From positions 1 through 49,215 of the forward strand of contig NCDY01000001.1 in assembly GCA_002280405.1 (NCBI GenBank): a stretch of DNA of 49,215 nt. The letters are read 5' to 3'. Of this stretch, positions 16,093 through 24,727 are shown piece after piece. Under the pieces are notes generated by a model that saw only the letters and a list, made by a program, of their open reading frames with translations, was not told the DNA's origin and did not search any database. This stretch comes from Rhodobacterales bacterium 32-66-9. GTDB lineage: Bacteria; Pseudomonadota; Alphaproteobacteria; Rhodobacterales; Rhodobacteraceae. Positions within the stretch are counted from its first letter, which is position 1. Each line of letters starts with the position of its first letter. The translations under genes and the position numbers were made by a program.

Positions 16093-17537
16093 TGGTCCTG
16101 CATGTCGGGATCGACCTTGGCACTTCGGGCATCAAGGCGGTGCTGATCGAGAACCTGAGCCGCGTGATCGCCGTCGCGGCCGAGCCCGTCGCCGTCAGCC
16201 GCCCGCAGATCGGATGGAGCGAACAGGACCCGGACCTCTGGGTCGCGACCGTCGTCGCCTGCCTTGACCGGCTGGCCGCCGCCGCCCCGCGCGAGATAGC
16301 CGCCGTCCGCGGCATCGGGCTTTCCGGCCAGATGCTGGCGGCGCTGGTCCTGGACGCGGACCTGCGCCCCCTGCGGCCTGCGATGCTGTGGAACGACCAG
16401 CGCGCGCTGGCCGAATGCGCCGAGCTTCTGACCCTGGTGCCCGACATCGGCCGGCGCACCAACGGCACGCCCGACCCCGGCATCACCGCGCCAAAGCTGA
16501 TGTGGCTGCGCCGCCACGAACCCGCGCTGATGGACCGCGCGCGGATGCTGATGCTGACCAAGGACTATGTCCGTCTTGCGCTGACCGGAGAGGTCGCGAC
16601 CGAGCCGTCGGATGCCGGCGGAACGCAGCTTCTGGACGTGGCGACGGGGTGCTGGGACCGGCACCTGTGCGAAGCGGTCGGCTGGGATCCCGCCCACTTG
16701 CCCCCGGTCGTGGACAGCTGGGCCGAAGCCGGCCGGCTGAAGCCCGGCCTTCTGGCCCGCTGGGGCATGGCGGGACCGGTCGCGGTTGCGGCGGGGGCGG
16801 GCGACAACATGGGATCGACCCTCGGCGCGGGCGGTGCCCGGTCGGGTGACGCGGTCCTGACGATCGGCACCTCGGGTGTGGCCTGCATCGTCGATGCCGC
16901 CTTCCACCCGGGGCCAGAGCGCGCGATCCTGACCTCGGCCCATGTCGTGCCGGGGGTCTATCTGTCGATGGGCGTGGTGATGTCGGCCACGGCCAGCCTG
17001 GACTGGGTCGGGCAGATGACAGGGCGCCAGGTGCCCGACCTTGATGCCGAGGCCATGGCCTTCGTGACCGCGCAAGGTCCGGAAACCGCTCCGGTCTTCC
17101 TGCCCTGCCTGACCGGGATCCGCACGCCGCTCAATCGTCCGGACATGACCGGCCGCATCACGGGCCTGCACCCCGGCGTCACGCCGGCCATGCTTGCCTA
17201 CGCCACGATGGAAGGGGTCGCCTTCCAGTTCGCCGATTGCATCGCGGCGCAAATCGAGGTCGGCGCGAGACCGGAACGCCTGACCGTTGTCGGCGGCGGC
17301 ACCCGCAGCGCGCTGTGGCTGCAGCTTCTGGCGACGGCGCTGGCCCGGCCCGTGAGGCTGATCGAGGGTGCCGCCATTGCCGGGCCTCGCGGTGCCGCAT
17401 GCCTTGCCGCCGTCGCGGCGGGTGGCCCGGTCATGGCGCTGCAAGACCCGGTCGCGACAAGCCGGTCCATTCTGCCGGATCCCGCGCTTGCGGCCCGGCT
17501 TGAAGGACGCCGCGAAGCCATGCGCGCGCTGGCTTAG
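16092..17537 (+). CDS. FGGY-family carbohydrate kinase (xylulokinase-like)
   Basis: This 481-residue sugar kinase has the N-terminal phosphate loop IDLGTSGIKAVL, GWSEQDPDLW, GLSGQMLAALVLD, LWNDQRA, the adenosine-side AAGAGDNMGSTLGAG and GTSGVACIVD, and C-terminal VVGGGTRSALWLQLLA. Sequence and length are closest to xylulokinases and related ketose or polyol kinases. It would phosphorylate the imported sugar, or the product of the SDR. The ATG shares its A with the regulator's stop. Gene order regulator-kinase, with a dehydrogenase, an isomerase and a phosphatase on the other strand, argues for a polyol or rare ketose rather than plain xylose, because no xylose isomerase is present. Confidence 0.88.
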   Translation: MVLHVGIDLGTSGIKAVLIENLSRVIAVAAEPVAVSRPQIGWSEQDPDLWVATVVACLDRLAAAAPREIAAVRGIGLSGQMLAALVLDADLRPLRPAMLWNDQRALAECAELLTLVPDIGRRTNGTPDPGITAPKLMWLRRHEPALMDRARMLMLTKDYVRLALTGEVATEPSDAGGTQLLDVATGCWDRHLCEAVGWDPAHLPPVVDSWAEAGRLKPGLLARWGMAGPVAVAAGAGDNMGSTLGAGGARSGDAVLTIGTSGVACIVDAAFHPGPERAILTSAHVVPGVYLSMGVVMSATASLDWVGQMTGRQVPDLDAEAMAFVTAQGPETAPVFLPCLTGIRTPLNRPDMTGRITGLHPGVTPAMLAYATMEGVAFQFADCIAAQIEVGARPERLTVVGGGTRSALWLQLLATALARPVRLIEGAAIAGPRGAACLAAVAAGGPVMALQDPVATSRSILPDPALAARLEGRREAMRALA

Positions 17538-17789
17538 GGATCGCGATCGACCGCGAGGTCGCCCCCGCCACCACCGGATCGCGCGGCTGATCGCCCTGGC
17601 AGAACCGCCTCGGGTGATCGGCTTGATGCCGGGGTCCGAGGACTGCTCGGCAGCCCTCGGGCCTGATCCCGATGGTGGCGGTCCGACGGTGTTTGCGGCG
17701 CGACCGGCGGCGGCGGCGGCTCGCCGGGGATTGCTGCTGCCGTCCGGCCAGCCCATAAGCGGACGTCGTGGCCGCCAGGAGCCTGTGGA
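17538..17789. other. Intergenic, no gene seen
   Basis: These 252 bp lie between the kinase and a small plus-strand gene. GATCGCGATC at the kinase end and nearby GC-rich inverted repeats could fold, but there is no T-run. An AGGAG ribosome site for the next gene lies at its right end. Nothing else recognisable is present. Confidence 0.4.
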
Positions 17790-18107
17790 ATGGTGATCGA
17801 AGAGCTGCAGTTCTTGGTTCCGCAAGAGCTGCTGGAAAGGTTCGTCCTGCTTGACCACAAGATCTGGACCGCGACTTTGGCCGCGCAGAGCGGATTTCTC
17901 GGGAAAGAGATCTGGCGCACGGCCGACGATCCGGAACGGCTTCGGATCGTGATCCGATGGGCCAGCCGGGAGGCCTGGAAGTCGGTCCCCCGCGATGTTC
18001 TGGACGCGACGGAGCGGGACTTCGCGCAAGCCCTTGGCGCTTCTGTGCCGGTTCTGCGCTGCACAGACCTGGACGTCCTCGACATCGGCCGGGCCGGGTC
18101 AGCGTGA
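17790..18107 (+). CDS. Small ABM-like protein (TIGR03792-type, function unknown)
   Basis: This 105-residue protein shows the pattern of dimeric alpha/beta-barrel ABM-fold proteins: MVIEELQFLVPQELLERFV, then HKIWTATLAAQSGFLGKEIW, RIVIRWASREAWKSVP and a C-terminal strand. It resembles the uncharacterised TIGR03792 group. AGGAG lies about 8 bp before the ATG. Its stop overlaps the tail of the convergent ridA-like gene by 9 bp. There is no catalytic evidence. It may belong with either neighbouring locus or stand alone. Confidence 0.65.
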   Translation: MVIEELQFLVPQELLERFVLLDHKIWTATLAAQSGFLGKEIWRTADDPERLRIVIRWASREAWKSVPRDVLDATERDFAQALGASVPVLRCTDLDVLDIGRAGSA

Positions 18108-18488
18108 GGCGGCGGTCACCTCGACTTCGACCAGGAACTCGGGGCGGGTGAAACCGGACACGATCACCAGGGTCGAGGCGGGTAGCCGGGCGACGCCCGA
18201 CAGCCATTCGTCGCGCGCCCGCATGTAGCCTGCCATGTGCGCCCGATCGGTGACGAAAGCGTTGATGCGGACCACGTCGGCGGCGGACATCCCGGCCTCG
18301 GCCAGGATGGCGGCACAATTTGCCAGACACTGGACTGCCTGGGCATAGGCGCCCTCGGGCAGGGTGTCGTCCGATGCCAGTCCAAGCTGGCCCGAGGTGG
18401 CGACCCAGCGCAGACCGGGCGGCACCTCGACGCCATGCGAATAGGCAGCGAAGGGAGGTCGAATCGAAGGGGGCGAAAGCGCGCGCAT
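18099..18488 (-). CDS. RidA/YjgF/YER057c/UK114 family protein
   Basis: This is 129 residues, the normal length for the family. Blocks include YSHGVEVPPGLRWVATSGQLGL, AQAVQCLANCAAILAEAGMSAADVVRINAFVTD and RPEFLVEVEVTAA. RidA proteins hydrolyse reactive enamines/imines to ketones plus ammonia, and relatives recur in pyrimidine (Rut-like) and other N-compound operons as deaminases. The ATG at 18488 has GGAAAA upstream; a longer in-frame extension crosses the intergenic palindrome and is unlikely. It is divergent from the ABC transporter/cytosine-deaminase operon and shares its control region, so it probably deaminates an intermediate of that pathway. Confidence 0.88.
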   Translation of the reverse strand: MRALSPPSIRPPFAAYSHGVEVPPGLRWVATSGQLGLASDDTLPEGAYAQAVQCLANCAAILAEAGMSAADVVRINAFVTDRAHMAGYMRARDEWLSGVARLPASTLVIVSGFTRPEFLVEVEVTAASR

Positions 18489-18568
18489 CGGGTTTTCCGG
18501 ATCGGTCGGCACGCGAAGTCTTGCGGCCCGCCCGGCGGCTTGACAAGGGCAGGGCGGAGCAGGCGGCG

Positions 18569-18593
18569 CATCTGCACAAATTTTGTGCAGATG
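18569..18593. promoter_or_regulatory. 25-bp perfect palindrome, candidate operator
   Basis: CATCTGCACAAA (18569-18580), a central T, then TTTGTGCAGATG (18582-18593) form a perfect 12-bp inverted repeat. It sits in the 255-bp region between the divergent ridA-like gene and the ABC transporter operon. Its size, one-base centre and lack of a T-run fit a binding site for a dimeric regulator rather than a terminator. No regulator gene is adjacent. Confidence 0.65.
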
Positions 18594-18743
18594 CCTGTCG
18601 ATGACTAAGCCCAAGGCGAACCGACCGCTGCGGGCCGGGTGGAATTGCTGGTCCGAACCCTCGTCGGCTGCAAGGATCGCGCCATACTTGCCTGCAAGCC
18701 CGGGCAACGGGATCCGAAAGACACCAACAGGAGAGCTGAACCC

Positions 18744-19751
18744 ATGCCAATTCCGACGCGTCTCATCCTGGCCTCGGCCATCACCGCCGCCGCCGCATTT
18801 CCTGCCGCCGCGCAGAATGTTGCCGTCACCTTCGGCACCAACTGGGTCGCCCAGGCCGAACATGGTGGCTACTATCAGGCCGTCGCCGACGGCACCTATG
18901 CGGCCTGCGGCCTTGACGTCACCATCCTGCCGGGTGGCCCGCAAGTGAACAACCGCGCGCTGATGCTGGCCGGGCAGGTCGATTTCAGCATGGGAGGCTC
19001 GACGCTGGACGGCTTCTCGGCAGTGGCGGAAGGCTTGCCGATCATCACTGTCGCGGCCTCGTTCCAGAAGGACCCGCAGGTCATCGTGACCTGGCCGGGC
19101 GTGGCCAAAACCTTCGCCGACCTTGCCAAGCTCGACAAGGTGCTGATCTCGGACGGGGGCGTTCTGACCTTCTGGGCCTGGATGATCCAGGCCTATGGGT
19201 TCAAGCCCGAACAGCGCGAAGTCTACACCTTCTCGGCAGCACCGCTGATTGCCAACAAGACCTGGGGCATGCAGGGGTATCTGTCATCCGAGCCGTATTT
19301 CTTCGAAAAGGAAACCGGCACCAAACCCGATGCCTGGCTGATCGCCGATGCCGGCTATACCGCCTATTCGACCACGATCGAGACGCTGACCGACACTGTG
19401 GCCAATCGGCCAGAGGTGGTGCAGTGTTTTGTCGACGGGTCGGCCATCGGCTGGACCAACTACCTTTACGGCGACAACAGCGCCGCCAACGAGATGATCA
19501 AGAAGGACAACCCGGAAATGACCGACGAGGCCATCGCCTATGGCATCGCGGCGATGAAGGAGCACGGCATCGTCTTTTCCAGTGACGCGCTGACGTTGGG
19601 GGCGGGTGCGATGACCGACGCCAGGGTCGAGGATTTCTACAACAAGATGGTCTCGGTTGGCGCGGTGCAGGAAGGGCTTGACTGGAAGGCGTCCTACACG
19701 CTGCAATTCGTGAACAAGGGCGTCGGGCTTGACCGCAAGCCCGCCGAGTGA
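18744..19751 (+). CDS. NMT1/THI5-like ABC transporter substrate-binding protein
   Basis: This 335-residue periplasmic protein has a signal peptide (MPIPTRLILASAITAAAAFP, cut after AAAQ at ~23-24). The mature start VTFGTNWVAQAEHGGYYQAVADGTY is the hallmark of NMT1/THI5-like binding proteins, followed by LDVTILPGGPQVNN, MLAGQVDFSMGG and SYTLQFVNKGVG. Relatives bind pyrimidine (thiamine precursor), riboflavin, nitrate, taurine or similar small ligands. The ATG at 18744 has AGGAGAG upstream. With a cytosine-deaminase-like enzyme and an FAD oxidoreductase in the same operon, a pyrimidine or other N-heterocycle is the likely ligand. This is an inference from context. Confidence 0.88.
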   Translation: MPIPTRLILASAITAAAAFPAAAQNVAVTFGTNWVAQAEHGGYYQAVADGTYAACGLDVTILPGGPQVNNRALMLAGQVDFSMGGSTLDGFSAVAEGLPIITVAASFQKDPQVIVTWPGVAKTFADLAKLDKVLISDGGVLTFWAWMIQAYGFKPEQREVYTFSAAPLIANKTWGMQGYLSSEPYFFEKETGTKPDAWLIADAGYTAYSTTIETLTDTVANRPEVVQCFVDGSAIGWTNYLYGDNSAANEMIKKDNPEMTDEAIAYGIAAMKEHGIVFSSDALTLGAGAMTDARVEDFYNKMVSVGAVQEGLDWKASYTLQFVNKGVGLDRKPAE

Positions 19752-19771
19752 CGCCTTGACCTGAGTGCCAC

Positions 19772-19796
19772 CGCGGGGGCGCCATCGGCCCCCGCG
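19772..19796 (+). other. Hairpin after the binding-protein gene
   Basis: A perfect 9-bp stem CGCGGGGGC / GCCCCCGCG with a 7-base loop lies 20 bp after the NMT1-like gene and just before the ATPase gene. No T-run follows, so partial attenuation or mRNA stabilisation is more likely than termination. Confidence 0.55.
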
Positions 19797-19810
19797 CTTA
19801 TGGACATCGC

Positions 19811-20620
19811 ATGACCGATTTGTCGAACCGACCGATCCTGCCGATAGCCCAGCGCCCGCGCCTGCTGGAAATGACGGGTGTTTCCAAGGTGTTCAACAGC
19901 ACCGTCATGGCGCTGGACGGGATGAACCTGACGGTGAACGAAGGCGATTTCCTGTCGCTTCTGGGGCCGTCCGGCTGCGGCAAGTCGACGGCGCTGCGCC
20001 TGATCGCCGGACTGATGCGACCGACATCGGGACGGATCGGCTGGATCGGCGCGCATGACCGCGGCGATATCGGCGTGGTGTTCCAGGAACCGACCCTGAT
20101 GCCCTGGGCCACGGTCGCCAGGAACGTCTGGCTGCCGTTCCGCCTGCGCGGGGAGTCCTTTGCCTCGGTCAGGGACCGGGTCGGCACGGCGCTGGAGCTG
20201 GTGGGGCTGGAAAACTTCCGCGACGCCTACCCGCGCGAATTGTCAGGCGGGATGAAGATGCGGGTGTCGATCGCCCGCGCTTTCGTCACCAATCCGCGAC
20301 TGATCCTGATGGACGAACCTTTCGCCGCGCTGGACGAGATCACGCGGCAAAAGCTGAACGACGACCTTCTGGCGCTGAAAGCCAAGATCGGCTGCACGGT
20401 GATCTTCGTCACCCATTCCGTCTTTGAGAGCGTCTTTTTGTCCGACCGCATCGTCGTGATGGCCGCGCGTCCAGGTCGCGTCGTGCAGGAACTGACGGTC
20501 GGCGCGCCCTATCCGCGCGACATGGAGTTTCGCACCTCGCCGGACTATGCGGCGCAGACGCATGTCGTGTCGGACGCCCTGCGCCGCGCCATGGGGGATC
20601 ATTCGAATGACCACCTCTGA
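19811..20620 (+). CDS. ABC transporter ATPase (SsuB/TauB/ThiZ type)
   Basis: This 269-residue ATPase has Walker [18 protein letters not shown]-loop GVVFQEPTLMPWATV (the VFQEPxLMPW form typical of the nitrate/sulfonate/pyrimidine importers), signature ELSGGMKMRVSIARA, Walker B LILMDEPFAALDE and H-loop FVTHSVFESVFLSDR. It energises the importer with the following permease, whose start lies 14 bp inside this gene. Confidence 0.92.
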   Translation: MTDLSNRPILPIAQRPRLLEMTGVSKVFNSTVMALDGMNLTVNEGDFLSLLGPSGCGKSTALRLIAGLMRPTSGRIGWIGAHDRGDIGVVFQEPTLMPWATVARNVWLPFRLRGESFASVRDRVGTALELVGLENFRDAYPRELSGGMKMRVSIARAFVTNPRLILMDEPFAALDEITRQKLNDDLLALKAKIGCTVIFVTHSVFESVFLSDRIVVMAARPGRVVQELTVGAPYPRDMEFRTSPDYAAQTHVVSDALRRAMGDHSNDHL

Positions 20621-21479
20621 CCTTGACCCCGCGGTGCCGCGCAGCGCCGACCCGGCCGTCGACGCGGACGAGGCCCGCCGGGCGCGAAACCGCAGGATCG
20701 AGGCTGTCGCCCGCTGGGCCCTGCCGCTGGTGGTCGTGATCCTGACGGTCTGGGGCTGGCACTTGTTTTCCAACAGCACCCAGACGCGCGGCCTGATCTT
20801 TCCCGAGCCCGCCAGGGTCTGGGGGCGGTTCCTCGCGGATTATCCCATGCTGTTCGGATCGCTGATGGTGACGCTGAAGATCACCTTCCTTGCGCTTGGC
20901 ATCGCGATCATCGGCGGCGTCCTGCTTGCGATCCTCTTCACCCAAAGCCGGTTTGCCGAACTGGTGTTTTTTCCCTACGCGGTGGTGCTGCAGGTCACGC
21001 CCATCGTCTCCATCGCGCCCTTGATCTTCATCTATGTGCAGGATCCCCTGGCGCGGGTCCTGATCTGTGCCTGGATCGTGGCCTTCTTCCCGATTCTGTC
21101 GAACACGACGCTTGGCCTCAAATCGACCGACAGCAACCTGCGCGATCTGTATGCGATCTATGGCGCGACCTGGTGGCAGACGCTTTTGTTCCTGCAGCTC
21201 CCGTCGGCCTTGCCCTATTTCCTCGGCGGGTTGCGGATCGCGGGCGGGCTGGCGCTGATCGGGGCCATCGTCGCGGAATATGTCGCGGGGATCAGCGGTT
21301 CGGGCTCGGGCCTGGCTTTCCGCATTCTGGAGGCGAGCTACCGGCTGAACTATCCCCGCATGTTCGCGGCCCTGATCATGATTGCCGTGGTCGGCGTGAT
21401 CATCTTTGCCGCGACAAGCTTTCTATCGTGGGTCTTCCTGCGCAAATGGCACGAAAGCGCCATCCGGCGTGAGACATGA
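20607..21479 (+). CDS. ABC transporter permease (SsuC/ThiX type)
   Basis: This 290-residue protein has a cytoplasmic N-terminus, then about six helices beginning WALPLVVVILTVWGWHLF. The EAA loop region reads RDLYAIYGATWWQTLLFLQLPSALP, and GALIGAIVAEYVAG-like sequence follows (here LALIGAIVAEYVAGISGSGSG). This is standard for permeases of the NitT/TauT group. The ATG at 20607 lies within the end of the ATPase gene. Its stop overlaps the amidohydrolase start (ATGA), so the transporter and the first catabolic gene are coupled. Confidence 0.9.
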   Translation: MTTSDLDPAVPRSADPAVDADEARRARNRRIEAVARWALPLVVVILTVWGWHLFSNSTQTRGLIFPEPARVWGRFLADYPMLFGSLMVTLKITFLALGIAIIGGVLLAILFTQSRFAELVFFPYAVVLQVTPIVSIAPLIFIYVQDPLARVLICAWIVAFFPILSNTTLGLKSTDSNLRDLYAIYGATWWQTLLFLQLPSALPYFLGGLRIAGGLALIGAIVAEYVAGISGSGSGLAFRILEASYRLNYPRMFAALIMIAVVGVIIFAATSFLSWVFLRKWHESAIRRET

Positions 21480-22756
21480 TGCAGTCCTTGCCCGACGGTC
21501 CCGTCCTGTTGCGCAACGCGACCGTCCCGGCCTGCCTGCTGGGTCAGCCGGGCGATCTGGTCCGCAGTGATCTGGCCCTGAGCGGCGGGCAGATCGCGAC
21601 GGCGGCCCCCGGCATGGCGGAGGTCGATCTGAAAGGCGGGATGGTCCTGCCCTGTTTCATCGACATGCACACGCATCTCGACAAGGGCCAGATCTGGGAT
21701 CGCAGCCCGAACCCGGACGGGACCTTTGCGGGCGCGCTTGCCGCTGCCGGGTCGGATCGAGAGAGCCATTGGTCCGCGACCGACCTCCGCCGCCGGGTGG
21801 ACTTCGCCCTGCGCACGGCCTTCGCCCATGGCACCCGCGCGATCCGCACGCATCTGGACAGCATTCCGCCGCAGGATGCGGTTTCCTGGCCGCTGTTTGC
21901 CGAAATCCGCGCCGAATGGGCGGGGCGGATCGATCTGCAGGCCGCTTCGCTTGCCGGCTGCGACATGGCGCTGGACCCGGCCTTCGTGACTCTGGCCGAC
22001 CGGGTGGCGGCGCATCGGGGCGTCTTGGGCCTTTTCACCTACGCGATGCCGGACATGCCCGAGCGTTTGCGCCGGGTCTTCACGCTGGCCGCCGACCGTG
22101 GCCTCGACATGGATTTCCACGCGGATGAGACGTTGGACCCCGCCGTGAACACCCTGGCCCAGATCGCCCGGGCCGCGCTCGACACCGGCTTTCAGGGAAA
22201 GATCGTCGCCGGGCACTGCTGTTCGCTGTCCACCATGCCCGAAGGCGAGGCGCTTCAAACGCTCGACCTCTGCGCCAAGGCCGGGGTCGGGATCGTCAGC
22301 CTGCCGATGTGCAACCTTTACCTGCAGGACCGCCACGCCGCCCGCACCCCCCGCAATCGGGGCATCACCCTGGTGCATGAGGCGCGCGCCCGCGGCATTC
22401 CGGTCGCCTTCGCCAGCGACAACACCCGCGACCCGTTCTATGCCTACGGCGATCTCGACATGGTCGAGGTGCTGCGCGAGGCGACCCGCATCGCCCATCT
22501 CGACCATTCCGCGACCGACTGGGTGCAGTCCGTCCTGACCACGCCCGCCGCGCTGTGCGGCTTTGCGGCGCCCGGGCTTTCCCCCGGTGCCCCGGCCGAT
22601 CTGGTGATCTTCCGCGCCCGCGGCTGGACCGAGCTTTTCTCGCGCCCGCAATCCGACCGCACCGTCCTGCGGGCGGGCATTGCCATGGACCGAACCCTTC
22701 CCGACCATGCCGAACTTGACGACCTGATGAGGCCCGCATGCGCACTGAAGCCCTGA
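21476..22756 (+). CDS. Cytosine deaminase-like amidohydrolase
   Basis: This 426-residue metal-dependent amidohydrolase resembles CodA. Metal and catalytic blocks are visible: DMHTHLDKG near residues 63-71, RTHLDSIPPQD, FHADETLDP (His and catalytic Glu), GHCCSLSTM and ASDNTRDPFYAYGDLDM (metal Asp, the CodA pattern). It would deaminate a pyrimidine or related ring amide, releasing ammonia. Related enzymes act on cytosine, isoguanine, creatinine or pterins, so cytosine is not assured. Translation is coupled to the transporter permease, and its last 19 bp overlap the FAD oxidoreductase gene. Context supports intracellular breakdown of the ABC-imported compound. Confidence 0.85.
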   Translation: MMQSLPDGPVLLRNATVPACLLGQPGDLVRSDLALSGGQIATAAPGMAEVDLKGGMVLPCFIDMHTHLDKGQIWDRSPNPDGTFAGALAAAGSDRESHWSATDLRRRVDFALRTAFAHGTRAIRTHLDSIPPQDAVSWPLFAEIRAEWAGRIDLQAASLAGCDMALDPAFVTLADRVAAHRGVLGLFTYAMPDMPERLRRVFTLAADRGLDMDFHADETLDPAVNTLAQIARAALDTGFQGKIVAGHCCSLSTMPEGEALQTLDLCAKAGVGIVSLPMCNLYLQDRHAARTPRNRGITLVHEARARGIPVAFASDNTRDPFYAYGDLDMVEVLREATRIAHLDHSATDWVQSVLTTPAALCGFAAPGLSPGAPADLVIFRARGWTELFSRPQSDRTVLRAGIAMDRTLPDHAELDDLMRPACALKP

Positions 22757-24135
22757 AAGCCGCCCTGTCGCACCTGGAGATTGACGAGAACCCGATTTCG
22801 GTCCGCGCCAAAAGCCGGGACTTTTTCTGGTATTCGCCGGTCCTCAAGTCCCGGATGGACCACCTGACCGCCGATTTCGTCGTCTCGCCAAGGTCCGAGG
22901 CCGAGGTGATCGACGTGCTGGCCGCCGCCCATGCCCATGGCGTCCCCGTCACCGTGCGCGGGGCGGGGACGGGGAATTACGGCCAGGCCATGCCGCTGAA
23001 AGGCGGGATCATCCTGCACATGAAGAACATGGCCGCGGTCAAGGCGATCCATCCGGGCCGGGTCATCGCCGAACCCGGCTGCCTGATCCGCGACCTTGAT
23101 GCCGCGGCGCGCGCGCAGTCCGGGCAAGAGTTGCGGATGCACCCCTCCACCTTCGCCACCGCCACCATCGGCGGCTTCATCTCGGGCGGGTCGGGCGGGG
23201 TCGGCTCCTGCACCTGGGGCGTGCTGCGCGACCTTGGCAACATCCTGCGCCTGCGGGTCGTGACGGCCGAGGCCACCCCGCAGGTCCACGATTTCACCGG
23301 AGAAGAACTGCACCGCGTCAGCCATGCCTATGGCACCAACGGCATCATCACCGAGGTCGAGATGCCCTTGGCCCCCGCCTATGACTGGGTGGAACTCTTC
23401 GTCACCCACCGCGACTTTGCCACCGCCGTCAGGCTGGCGGGTGAGCTTGGCCATCAGGACGGCATCCTGAAAAAGCTGGTCTCGGTCTATGAGGCCCCGA
23501 CTGCGACGGCCTATTTCGCCCGCATCGCCCCCCATGTGACCGACGCCGATCACCTGCTGGGCCTGATGGTCGCGCCGCAGTCGATGGACGGGTTCCTGAC
23601 CTTCCTGGCCCGCTATCCCGGCGCAAGCCTGATCTACCGCAGCGACCAGACGCGGTGGGACAAGGAGCCCGGGCCGGTCTACGAATACGGCTGGAACCAC
23701 ACCACGCTGCGCGCCCTCAAGGTCGATCCGTCGATCACCTACCTGCAGGTCGCCTATGCCCCCGGCGTCTACGAAGAGAAGATCGCCGCCATCCGCGCAG
23801 CCTTCCCCGGCGAGTTGATCCAGCACCTTGAAGCGATGCGCATGGGCGGCCAGATGGCCTTTGCCGGCCTGACCCTGGTCAGGTTCACCACCGAGGCGCG
23901 GCTGGACGAGATCATCCGCAGCCATGACGCGATCGGCGCGCATGTCTTCAACCCGCACCGCTATACGCTGGAGGAAGGCGGGCGGCAGTCGACCGACGCG
24001 ACCCAGCTTGCCTTCAAGCGGCAGGCCGATCCGAAGGGCATCCTGAACCCCGGCAAGATGATCGCCTGGGATGTGCCGGATTGGGACTACTCCCGGATGT
24101 ATGCCTATGACCAGATGAGGAAAGCCGCCGGATGA
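22738..24135 (+). CDS. FAD-binding oxidoreductase (PCMH/VAO fold)
   Basis: This 465-residue flavoprotein of the FAD_binding_4 group has the PCMH domain with VVSPRSEAEVIDVLAAA, PVTVRGAGTGNYGQAMPL, GRVIAEPGCLIRDLDAAA and GGFISGGSGGVGSCTWG. The C-terminal end has the usual RQADPKGILNPGKMIAWD. Family members oxidise hydroxy acids, sugars, amines and heterocycles. There is no obvious His for covalent FAD in the usual place, but I cannot exclude one. It overlaps the amidohydrolase by 19 bp, which signals tight coupling. It is the likely ring-oxidising or dehydrogenating step of the locus. Confidence 0.85.
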   Translation: MRTEALKAALSHLEIDENPISVRAKSRDFFWYSPVLKSRMDHLTADFVVSPRSEAEVIDVLAAAHAHGVPVTVRGAGTGNYGQAMPLKGGIILHMKNMAAVKAIHPGRVIAEPGCLIRDLDAAARAQSGQELRMHPSTFATATIGGFISGGSGGVGSCTWGVLRDLGNILRLRVVTAEATPQVHDFTGEELHRVSHAYGTNGIITEVEMPLAPAYDWVELFVTHRDFATAVRLAGELGHQDGILKKLVSVYEAPTATAYFARIAPHVTDADHLLGLMVAPQSMDGFLTFLARYPGASLIYRSDQTRWDKEPGPVYEYGWNHTTLRALKVDPSITYLQVAYAPGVYEEKIAAIRAAFPGELIQHLEAMRMGGQMAFAGLTLVRFTTEARLDEIIRSHDAIGAHVFNPHRYTLEEGGRQSTDATQLAFKRQADPKGILNPGKMIAWDVPDWDYSRMYAYDQMRKAAG

Positions 24136-24142
24136 CCACGCG

Positions 24143-24727
24143 ATGACCACTCGGGCGCTGGTCCTCTATGCCCACCCCTGCGGCGACAGCTTTGCCGCCG
24201 CCTTGCGCGACAGGGTGACCGGCGCGCTGACCGCGCGGGGGTGGGACGTGGACCTCTGCGATCTTTACGCGGAAGGCTTCGACCCGATCCTCGGCCCGGA
24301 CGAGCGGCGCGGCTATCACGACACCACGAGCAACACCAGAGCAGTGCAATCCCATGTCGACCGGCTGCGCGCGGCCCAGGCCCTGATCTTCGTGCATCCG
24401 GTGTGGAACTTCGGCATGCCCGCGATCCTGAAGGGCTACACCGACCGGGTCTTCCTGCCCGGCATCAGCTTCAGCCTCGAGAACGGCAAGGTGCGCCCGG
24501 CGATGACCCATATCCGCAAGCTTGCGACTGTCACCACCTACGGTGCCAGCCGGATGCGCGCCTTCCTGGTGGGCGATCCGCCGCGGCGGGTCGTGTCGCG
24601 GGCCTTCCGTCACGCCTGCCAACCGGATAGCTTTCTGTATATGGCCCTCTACGACATGAACCGTGCGGATGCGGGCCAGCGCGCGGACTATCTTGCCCGC
24701 GTGCACCGCAAGATGGAGCATTTCTGA
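24143..24727 (+). CDS. NAD(P)H-dependent quinone/FMN reductase, copy 1 (flavodoxin-like fold)
   Basis: This 194-residue protein belongs to the Flavodoxin_2/NQO1-MdaB-KefF group: LVLYAHPCGDSFAAALRD for the FMN phosphate loop, then IFVHPVWNFGMPAILKGYTDRVFLPG, the family hallmark. These enzymes reduce quinones, nitro groups or flavins with NAD(P)H. The start is the second of two near-identical sequences: ATGACCACGCG at 24132 and ATGACCACTCG at 24143. The first ATG overlaps the previous stop but would give only a four-codon peptide. The gene ends in a TGATG shared with its paralogue. It could feed reduced flavin to, or recycle electrons from, the FAD oxidoreductase. Confidence 0.85.
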   Translation: MTTRALVLYAHPCGDSFAAALRDRVTGALTARGWDVDLCDLYAEGFDPILGPDERRGYHDTTSNTRAVQSHVDRLRAAQALIFVHPVWNFGMPAILKGYTDRVFLPGISFSLENGKVRPAMTHIRKLATVTTYGASRMRAFLVGDPPRRVVSRAFRHACQPDSFLYMALYDMNRADAGQRADYLARVHRKMEHF

